Below, piece after piece: positions 13,909 to 24,100 of a stretch of DNA of 64,000 nucleotides. Every line of letters starts with the position of its first letter. Position 1 is the stretch's first letter. The notes beneath the pieces were generated by a model, which saw only the letters and a list, made by a program, of their open reading frames with translations, was not told the DNA's origin and did not search any database. The DNA is taken from the NCBI RefSeq assembly GCF_014851395.1, contig NW_024041150.1, positions 3,028,891 through 3,092,890 of the forward strand, read 5' to 3'. The stretch is from Micropterus salmoides (lineage: Eukaryota; Chordata; Actinopteri; Centrarchiformes; Centrarchidae). The position numbers and the translations under genes are program-made.

Positions 13909-14802
13909 TAAAAAAGAAGAGATTTTTTTTTTTATGGTAATAAAATAGAGAGGCTGCGTTTTGATAAATAAACTTTACAGGTTGATGGTTCTTACTGGTG
14001 TCCTTTTAATGTGATAATCCTTCATTATCGTCAGAGAGCAGTAAACAACTGTTTTCTATCATCTAACAAGTGCTGCAGTGACCTAAATACTGAACACACA
14101 AAGGTGAAATACTTTCTGATCATACAGCTGTAAGCTGATCAAAGTGCCTTGTGTCAGTGATAATAATGAGATACTAAACTGATCCTTCCATCGCTTCATG
14201 TCACATCATCCCACGTCCACCTGACTCTGTCTGCTGTTGGCTGAAAAAGGACAAAATCTCTTGAAAATACCCTTAAAAAGAAAATGAATCCGGCCTTCAC
14301 AAGCCTTTCAAGTGTTTTCAGTATGTTTGATAAGTGTCCAACTTTTATTGGGATGAGTTGAATGACTGACTGGAACAATAATTGGTTGAACTCTGATAGT
14401 TACTGTATTTTCCACATGGCTTGGTTGCATGAACTCGGTACCCTCTGCAGCCAGACTGTTGTGTCTCGTCAAATATGTCTTTACAGTGAATGTCGACTAC
14501 CAACGGAGAATGCTGAAGCGGGGTTTATTTATACAGCACCTTTTTAAACTGCGTCACAAAAAGGGAAAACAGACACAAAATATGAGTGGGAAAGTAAACA
14601 AAGACCAGTCTAAACAGGTACTGTAGGTCGCAGCCTGTATATAATTTTTTTTTTTTTAAAGGCATCCACAGATCTGATGTTGAATAAGAGTGAGTTCGGA
14701 AGTTCAGGAGCGTCAACACTGAGTTTAGCTTCAACATGCCTCGGATCAGATGACCTCTGTGACACGGCGCTGTAGCAGATCAGTAATGTAGTGTGATGAA
14801 GG

Positions 14803-15061
14803 AAGCTGCAACTATTTTAATAGTCTATTAATCATTCTTTTCAAGCAAAATTGTGGGGAAAAAGTCCAGCTTTGTCATATATCCTTGTAAACTGAATCAA
14901 CTTTGTTTTTTTTTACTTTTAGTTAGAACAAAAGAAGACTAGGAACTGGGCTCTGTCAAGTTGTGATGGGAATTTGTTTCACTTGTTAGAGGTGAAACTA
15001 TCAATTTAAAAAATAATCAGTAGATTAATTGATCATAAAAGTAATAATTAGTTGCAGTTCT
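14803..15061. repeat. second MITE of the 'gctgcaacta' type
   Basis: The left end is agctgcaactattttaatag and the right end taattagttgcagttct, an inverted match of about 13 bp. The core is AT-rich. The termini match the family seen at 13606-13908 and in fragments elsewhere in the window. Confidence 0.6.
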
Positions 15062-15522
15062 GTTGTTCGTTTTTCTGTTGATTGACATGGAGCCACAAAG
15101 AGAGGAGGACATGAATGATCCCCTACAGCAGAGCCTGAGACACAACAGGCCTCACCTTTTTGACTTTAATTGATCGAGGCTCTTCTGAGAATGTTTAGTT
15201 AATGACACATTAACACGTTAAAGCTAATGCCCTGCGTCATGTTCATGTTAAGGCCTTAACTTGATGTTGTTAAAATACACACATTTTCTGTCGTCTATAT
15301 TGTGGAGCGTTGTTATACTTTTTGTGGTTGGATTTGGTCTCCCTGCTGGTGTTTATTCGGTTTAATGCACACAATAATATTCTGGATTATTTGCATTCTT
15401 TACTGTGAACATCTTTTGAAGCTCCTCCTACCAACAGAATGTAGAAAGTTATTATCTATAATGATTTTCCCCCGAAATGTGACTTCCATATTAATTGAGG
15501 CAAGGAAGGAAAGACAAAATTA

Positions 15523-15736
15523 CCCAAGATGGCGCCCACTGCGGCAGACGTCTCTGTGTACTCTACTTGCGGCCATCGTTATTTAATGTTTGTTTTGTTT
15601 GTTCAATCTTTTTTTCACGTTATTTATGTCTCAGTGTTTAATTAATTTGATGTTTGGAGGACTCACAGAATAAGAATTTCATTGTACTGTGAGACAACTG
15701 TTTCCTGTACATATGACAATAAAGTTAGATTTGATT
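15523..15736 (+). repeat. LINE-derived fragment (deleted copy)
   Basis: The segment has an aagatggcgccc start, typical of LINE 5' ends, and within 200 bp an aagaatttcattgtactgtg ... atgacaataaag tail typical of a LINE 3' end. That suggests a copy with nearly all coding sequence deleted, or a SINE that shares LINE ends. Confidence 0.5.
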
Positions 15737-16108
15737 AGAAAGGTGGAAAAATTAAGGCAAAAAAGAACAACGCTGTACTTAGATACCTGAATGCACACTA
15801 ACCGATGGGGACCCGTGTCCCCACAGGTAGAGACTGCTTCTTGAGGGTTAAGACTTTTATAGTTCAGGTTAAGGTTGGGGTTAGGGGCTAAAGAATTCAT
15901 TATTCACTGAGATGTCCCCATGGGGGTAGAGGAACAAACATGTGTGTGTATCTGTCTGTGTGTATGAACATGAGAGGGGGGGGTCAGTGAGTACATCAGA
16001 AGGCTTGGTGCCCTGATGAAGCGCTGTGACGCCCATTGTTTTGTATCCTGAAACGGTCTGCTGGGACCTGCAGCAACAATGGCCCCAGACAATCAAAGAG
16101 TGGCACTA

Positions 16109-16111
<3 letters not shown>

Positions 16112-16152
<41 letters not shown>
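16112..16152 (+). repeat. (CA)n microsatellite
   Basis: An uninterrupted CA run of about 41 bp in intron 1. Confidence 0.95.
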
Positions 16153-16156
<4 letters not shown>

Positions 16157-19059
16157 TATCCAGGAGCTAGCTGAAGTTAGCTGTTCCAGTTGACTTGACA
16201 GAGTGGGAGAAGTCGGTGGCTGTCTGCTCTGCTGTCTGCTGGCCCATCAGTAATGAGGGTTTGGTGATTTTGACTCCGGGTTAATGAGTTTAAGTCTCAG
16301 AGAGAGGATCAGATAATACACTCGATGAGATAATGGTGCTTCTGTGCCCTGCTTTTCTTGTTAATTGTATGCAATGCTGTCCTTTTTATAAATGTGATGT
16401 TTGATTGTGTAGTTCCTTTCTCTGCGTTTCTGTCGGGTGTAGATCGTAGCCCGAGGGGAAACCAACGCCGATGTTGTTGATGTGAAGCAGATGATTTTCA
16501 CCTGTTTTTGATCTGCGGCGTGATTTGGTTTCGCTGTCAGAATGTCTTGTGAGCAAGCTTTTGCTCCGCAAGCTAAATTTGTTATGGGTGGATTTAAGAG
16601 CTGACAGTACAGCAGCGTTAAGACGGCTACAAGACAAATAAAGACTCAATTATGAACATAAATGACTTGATAAGAGGAAATTTTTGCCGCGTAAGGCTCA
16701 TTGAACATGGCCTCTGTGACTCCATCTGGGACCAAAACTCCAGGAAGAAATTAGGTGTGTGTGTGTGGAGGGGGGTGTTAATGTTGGCAGTGACGAAGCG
16801 TATTGTCAGACTGAATTAATAAAGCGCACACTGGCTCATATTCAAACGGACTTCTCACTGTGGGTCTGTGATATATGGCATTCATTTAAATGCGGCATGC
16901 AAACTCTCTGATCCTCCTCGTGTAGTCTTTGTGAGGCCTGCAGTGACTCCTAACAGCAAACTGTCACTCTGTTAACACGTCCTTGGTTTGTTCATGTCAT
17001 GTGAATACCCCATAGCAGATTTTTCTGATACTTGAATGATTTTACCTCTTTGGAGTTGGTAAATGTGTAGCACTGTTGCTTTTATTCTCCAGCTCCAAAG
17101 TTGCAAAGATACATGGAGGTCAGAATTTAGATTAGATTAGAGGAAAATCACAACTGGTGGTAATAATTCTACCACCAGTTATATTGGCTGTGACTGTTGA
17201 TTTCTCCTTATTTGCTGTATTAATATGTATTTATAGCATGTTGCTGTTTGCAGCACTGGTGTGTGTGATTGAAAATTGTAATTATACTGTAATGTACAGG
17301 ATATTTGTATTGGTTACTGTCCATCCCTACATACATGCATGCATGTATTAGTGGTGGATCACATAGTGGTGCTGCCATGCCTGCAAGCTTGAGGCAGTTC
17401 AGGCATTTCCAGCTACACAGTTTGCTGCTTGTGGTGATTCTACATCCTGCTGCTGCTCGCTTTGCAATCCTTTCATATAAGTCTGAACCTTGTTTTGCAC
17501 AACTTCACCAGACATATGCGGTGCAGACAGCATACAGAGGCTGAACGAGTTTTAAAAGTATAAATGTGAGCACAAGACAGAACCCAGATAAAGCCAAACT
17601 CCATGTGTGATGTCCTAATATGGTTTGTTGTGCTGCTCTCTTGGACCACAGACTGAACCTCTGGACCGTCGATCTATTTGAGCTTTGACATCAAAATCTG
17701 ACTAATTTCATTTCAGAGCATAGAGCCAGAAACTTAAACCGTATCCTTGAAAAATCACCCAGAGGTCGGCTTGCTGACATGATGTCATTCTGCAGGTCTC
17801 ATGTGGTGTTTGTAGACAGCATTTTGCTATTGGCTGAGCCCCGAGACGAGAAAATTGGGATTGCAGTTTGATTGTTGGAATAAATGTTTTTATTTTGAGA
17901 CTTTATTGTTTTGGCCAAAAGCTCTTTCTTTAAACAACAACTGAATTAACCTGAGGAAATGAAAATAATCACCTGACTCCACATCTTTAAGCGGTTATTC
18001 ACTTCAAGGTGTCTTTTTAAAGGCAAATTGTCATTTATTAAAAACCCATTACTCTCGCATGGAGCTTCTGCAACCCTCATGGCTGGGCTCCAAACACGTA
18101 GCATCCTTTTCTGTTTGCAAAGTTCAAAATTAAATTTTGCTCAACAGGGCTTGCTCAATCCAAATCAAAATAAACATTTTAAACAAACAAATACACAAAA
18201 CTGGACACAGCAGTGCCATGATGATGACAGTGGTCTATGTCTGCTGAATCACATGTATTAGAGCTAAAACAGAGAGAAACTGATTTCAATTTCATGAAGG
18301 AAATTTGTGTTGGACACATAAAAAAAAAAAAAAAAAAGATTAATATAGTGCGTACGTACAGTACACAGTATGTTTGAGTGTCATGGTCATTAACTTCATG
18401 GGTCTTCAGACAGGAAGTGAGGGAATTGCTGGTAAATCTTAAGAAGCATTTCATCTCTTAACTCCATAATGTCTCACTAGTTTTCCTGCTGTCTTCATTT
18501 CTAGTCCGTCTGCTCTGTTTAAAAATGTTTATTTCCATCACACAGGGACAATAGATTACGTAAACCAGCCTAACCAAAAATTGTTTCCCACGCTTGACCT
18601 GTTTTCCTCCTGCATCGCTGACGGGGAGATTCCCTGCTTCAGACAGACACAGCCGTCCGTGAACTCACCTGTTCTGACTTGTTTGGTTTTTGTGTTTATT
18701 CCATCTGAGATTCAAGTCCTGTTTGAAACCAAGTCAACATTGACTTATTTAAAGTTTTAAGTTAAATAACGTTATTTAATGTGACTTACATAACATGCCT
18801 ATTTGATCTCCAATAAGATCCAGCCACAGCCTGTAGCACCTCAAGCTGCGCCCCCTCAAGCCCCCTTGCGGTAGAGTCTGTTATGAGTGGCTGTTTGTAC
18901 CTGATCCATGCTGACTGCCCGATCTGTTATGCACATGCGCGTACTTATTCTTGCTCAATTTGTAAAAAAAACAAAGAAAAAACCCTTTTATTAAAAATTC
19001 AAATGCACTACAGTACAAACAACAATACAGAAAACTTGCAAAGGATCTGGGAAAGTATC

Positions 19060-19793
19060 TAGGGCCGTCCCCAACTAAGGATTTACATATGTTTGTGTGC
19101 GGCGATAGTGAGCGAGGGGTGTAACACACGGTAGCTCTGCTTTAATCTTGACAAGCTGCAGAGCTGTAGTCTCTATTCATTAGTCACTGTAACTTTTCCA
19201 GCTAAACTGAGTCTTATTGTTGACACTTTTCTCTGTGCTCGCTCGCCTGCCATTCACCGGTCTTGTGCAGAGTTTTGCATGCATGCCGTGCGGCTCTGCA
19301 CGTCGTGGTTCCTCACGGGTCTATTTCAAGTACTATTTAAAAACGACGTAATATTCTTTGTGTGGTTCATCAATGGTGAAAAATGATCCGAATGTCCCGC
19401 GAGGTGCGGACAACTCTGCACAGCAACGGGGAAGTTAAGGCTCCGTCTCTACAGCAAGTTCCTCTTCTGCCACTACACACTGACGCACACATGCGCACTG
19501 ATGCCCCCTACCTTGAGGGTTGGGTTACAATTCTGGATTCATTAACGCACTTTAAAAACATTTATGAAAAGCTTTTTTTCTTTTCTCATTTTTTTATTTA
19601 CATCGTTATATGTTGAAATGTATATTGTAATAGGCAGTACATTAACTTATTGGGAGAAACCTGGTTGAGCACCCCCATATCGCCAAAATGACATGATCCT
19701 TGTATCGCTGCGAAGCTTCGACTGTGAGATTGACAGTCGAATCAGGCTCCGCCCATCGAAGCATCGAATATTGACTATTCGGGGTCAGCCCTA
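19060..19793. mobile_element. hAT-like non-autonomous element
   Basis: The left end tagggccgtccccaa and the inverted right end tagggctgaccccgaa match at most positions. The right end carries the attcgatgcttcgatgggcg phrase common to fish hAT-type repeats. The body, about 730 bp, has no transposase frame. No clean 8-bp target duplication is visible, so the edges are approximate. Confidence 0.5.
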
Positions 19794-20963
19794 TTTTAAG
19801 CAATTAAAATATACAGTTGACGTGAAAATTTTTAAATATAGCAAATTTCTTCCATTAGCACTACATAAATGTCACGCTGTCACCGTGTCATGAAGGCCTG
19901 GAAACATTTTTAAACGCAGATCTTCATTGGTACAAATTGATATGCATGTTTCCACACTATTAACAGGAAGCTTCATATTAGCTGTACTATGTCGGAGGTA
20001 TTAGCTCGCCGTGTTAACAGTCGACAGTCCCATTGTGTTTTGTCATAGTAAGCAGCATAGATGTACACAATAAGAGAGTTAGGAGTTCTAATAATAAATC
20101 CATGCTAAGCAGGCACGAACAAAGAACCATATTCTTTGCATATTTTCTTTGTCTTTACTTTGTCTTTTGGGGATTAGCTGGAGGCTCACGTCGTGCTTTA
20201 GGTATGAGGTGTCTGGACTGGTACTTTCCAACGGTGATGTTGTTTTTTTTGACGTTTAGGTAAGAGGATGTACAGTTCATATGCCTTGAAAAGATGTGAA
20301 ATTTTAAAAAATGGTTCTGTCTGTATGTACATCTTCATTTTAATTTTCAAATTTAACTTATTTATCCAAAAAAAACAAATTCACTTGGTTTTCAGGTACA
20401 AAAAATACACAATGACATACTGCATTTGTTGTAGTGCTGCAATAATCAATCTTAGCTTGAGAATGTAAAATGAATATATATATATGTTGTCAAACAGGCT
20501 CAGATATGTTTAGATGTGTTGCTGGGAATATGTATGTTTTCTTAAGGTGGTATTTTTCAGCAACGTAGGCCGGAAGTTAGTTAATCTGCTAAAGTGTTGC
20601 TTAATTATTGGCAAACAGCGGCAGTGTGACTTGGAGGCTACCAAATAACTTTAGAGAACACAGCACTTCCCTGTATTTATTCTGAAAAGCATGTTGTGTT
20701 TTAACCTATGAATGAACCTCAGTGAAACTAACTGTGAAACTGGGAACAATCACATTTGGTGCTTGTCAAATCATTTGGGGATTTATGATACTGGGCTCTG
20801 TACGCTGTAGTTTGCCAGCAGCAGTTTGTACAGTGTGGAACAGGAAGTACCCCGGACAATGAGGGCAGATATACAGGAATTATTGGTGCAGTGTGTCATG
20901 TAAATCTAACTACTGTACAAATTAACCAACAGTGGGCCAAATTTGTAATATGTTTTTGTGCAG

Positions 20964-21153
20964 GAGCAGTTCAGAGCGGCGTAAGGAGAAGTCTCGGGAC
21001 GCAGCCCGCTGCCGGCGCAGCAAAGAGACTGAGGTTTTCTATGACCTTGCTCACCAGCTGCCTTTACCCCACAGTGTCAGCTCTCACCTGGACAAGGCCT
21101 CATCATGAGGCTGGCTATCAGCTTCCTGCGCACACGCAAGCTGCTCGCCACAG
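20964..21153 (+). CDS. epas1: epas1 exon 2: bHLH DNA-binding domain, frameshifted
   Basis: The acceptor is tgtgcag before 20964. The first base completes an arginine codon, then SSSERRKEKSRDAARCRRSK follows: the basic region and helix 1 of HIF alpha subunits. The frame continues to SSHLDKAS, then reaches TGA at 21106-21108. The expected continuation IMRLAISFLRTRKLLAT is present one frame over from the ATG at 21105. The exon is 190 nt, but the flanking phases (2 in, 1 out) require 191, so one base is missing near 21100-21104. The donor is cag/gtatgg. The exon-to-exon phase into exon 3 is correct only for the downstream frame. Confidence 0.95.
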
Positions 21154-24100
21154 GTATGGACACTTCACCACACACACATGCATACACATATAATCACATG
21201 CAAGCTGCATGTGCAACATATGCAAATAGTGGATGGCCGCCTCCAAGTTATTTTATATACTATCACGTCAGATTTGCGTGTGTATGTTTGTGTTGATGTG
21301 TGTTGGTATGTATGACTAATTGTCCAGTAAAGTAGGAAAGTATTTGTTGGGCCCTTTCTTTGCACTTCTTCCCTTCCTCTTGTCTCATTTAAAATTAGAA
21401 GCCGAGGAAGCTCGACAAAGGAGCAGACCTATTGTTCTGGAAATCCTCCACTGCGTCTGTGTGTCGAAATAAGATCAGAGAACAATAAAATTAAACGACT
21501 TTAGAAGCTTCAGTGGGGGGGAAAAGTTTCTGTTTCCTTAACAGAGTTGTGAAACAGTCTGTGCATTCAGTTTACACAGGTAGTGAAGTGAAGCACTTAA
21601 TCCCTCAACACCTGAACACCATTAAACTTCCTCATGGTTCATTAAGTCAAATCTGTGCTATACTTTATCAGCACATACTTAAACCTGCAATAAGCAATAT
21701 TTATTGATTATTATAATTATTGAATATTACCATTGAATTAAATGGATTCACATCTAACTCTACAGCTCTTTGTGCTTTTTAGCCTTTTTTTATGACTGCT
21801 TCATGATGTGGAGAAAAACTGAATTTCTGATCTATTATGTCACACAAGCTTTCCTGTAATTATGTTTTTGATTTGGAAAATGATTTGATCATGATTTGTA
21901 ATTTATAATCTGGTTCTGTGGCAAGGAACAATAATTGGCCATTAAACAAGCGACTGTAAAAACAATCTGCCGGTGGAATAGGAAAATATTTAGATTAATG
22001 AGAAACTGTATCCGTAAAGCTTTACACTACCATCTGGTATTTTAATCTTCTATTATTATCTTCTTATCTAACTTTTGATGGCCTACTTTTTGTCTTTTTA
22101 TAAACTGCTTTGCGTTGTTTGCTAGGGAAACGGTGAGGCATACAACCGACGCTTCCTTAAGTGAGCGCTATTTCCTTTTTCTTTGTAGGGTGTCATCAGT
22201 CAGAGAATGAATCAGTCACTATCAATAACTCCTTGCTTTATAAAAAAACTTTCATCCAGTAAAAGCTTTACAGTTAAAAGTTGACATCATCATGCAACAT
22301 CTTAAATTTAGTAAGTCATATATACGAATTCATAAGTTACTGTGTATGAAATGAGACCTCCTGATTAGGCAACATAAAGGAAAACATAAATTTCTTTCTA
22401 TTCTAAATCTTTTTGTGATTTATAAAGTTTAAATTGAAAAGTAAACATGTTTTGCTTAAACTATCAATTGTAAGTAGTTTGCATAACAGTTAAGTTTTTC
22501 AGATACAATGTTTTGCGTTGAGTTAGAGGGCTGGTGCTCCCAAATTCCCTCCCCAAAGAAACATGTTTTCTTGCTTACTTCGAGTGATATCTAGTTAAGC
22601 AGATAGTTTCAGTTTCATGTTCCAAGATTATGAGATATCTGCCTCTGGAACTTCAGCTGTCGCCAAGGAAGGTAAATTAAACTTGAACTGAAAAATTTAC
22701 ATTTCGGGAAACCTTTCCGGAACCAATTAGTCAAAATAATCAACAAACCACGCTGTGAACTGTTTTTGTAAATTGGGATGGAACTGGTATTTTATATTCT
22801 GGTACAGTTATCAGACACACTCTCACAAACACAGGAGGTTGTAGGGGGGAGGAGGCCAGAAGAGATAAGGAAGAAGAAGGAGGGAGGGATGGAGGTGGGG
22901 AAGACACATTAGGAAGGAGGAGAGGAAGAGGTCAATGGGGACGAGGTGAGCAGGAGTAAAGAAGGCGGCAAACGAGATGGAGGGAGAGATTGCATAAGGA
23001 GAGGAGGAGTAGAGGTAATGAGGGTAGGAAAGCAGAGAGTGAGAGCGGAGGAGAGGACAGGGAGATCCGCGAGATGCAGCAGCAGATCACGTTATCAGGC
23101 CGGTCTGATTGCTCTGTGATGGAAGGAGAGATTGGAGAGGAAGCGAGCAGCTCTGCCCATCGTTCGGCGGGTGCTGGCATTACCCTGCTAGCCATAACAC
23201 CCGACTGCCTCGGCGCCAATCATGCTGGCCTGCACACTCACAAATAAGCACACACTTGAACTTCTACACGCAAACATTCTGCATATGCACCCAAAAGCAC
23301 AGAGGCAAGCCGCTGTGGGGAACACCTTTCTTATGAAGCATAAGCTCAGTGATGTACCGATTAGGAGGTAAAACTGATTAGGCCATATTTCTTACAAAAA
23401 TATTGTGAAACATCTGTTCTAAATTATAGGGAGCTATTGGGAGCATTGGACCAAAGTTGTGTCAGGAGATCAATATCAGTTTAATAAATCAGTTTAGATA
23501 CTGTAGGTCTAGATAAAATAATTATTTTATTATTTTTAACACTTACTTGACACTACAGAAATAGCACAGATGGTTAAAACGCCAGATTAACTGCTATCCT
23601 AAAGCTTCAAGGGCATCTTATTTCCAAACCTATTTGGCTTTTATTTACTTCATCTATCTTATTTTACCAAAGCTGTCTTGTTTACATTATTAATGTAGAA
23701 ATAAAAATGTAAAAACGCATGTTTAGCCAACTGTAGAGCAAGGGGAAGTGTTGTATGTTGTTAGTAAGCAGGGTCCCTGGATTTTTTTAGTTATTGCTTT
23801 GTACTTCCGAATGCTGCATGCAGTCTGTGCACAGCGATCTCCTCTTAAAACCACAACGTCTGGCTTTTACATTCTTATTGCTGCACATTAAATAAACAAG
23901 ATATAATGTGCAAAAAAAGACAGCTAAGACAGGTTTCAGCTAAGCTAGGTTAAACACATCCTGGATACACTTCTGTAGAAGACACTAACACAGTCTTCTC
24001 ATCTCACCGTGGGTAATTCAAGCAAACAGGTGTCTTCACCAAAATTTTAGACTGTTAAGTTTGTTTTTTGTGTTTTCAGACTTCAGTCCAATGTGCCTCA

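Larger units (their letters stand above)
1..20963 (+). other. intron 1 of epas1 (3' part), no coding exon recognised
   Basis: Exon 2 begins mid-codon at 20964, so an upstream exon must exist. No short exon coding MTADKEKK-R, followed by a donor, was found here, so exon 1 is probably left of the window. The stretch holds the repeats listed separately. It also has islands of higher GC at about 1430-1560, 4860-5450 and 16150-16880, for which I see no protein-coding signal. Other parts are AT-rich unique DNA. Intron 1 is also very long in mammalian EPAS1. Confidence 0.6.

Noticed and set aside
20964..20969. Alternative exon 2 acceptor after the second cag at 20967-20969
   Set aside because: Using it would drop the conserved serines and break the phase expected from exon 1; the first cag keeps R-SSSERRKEK in register.
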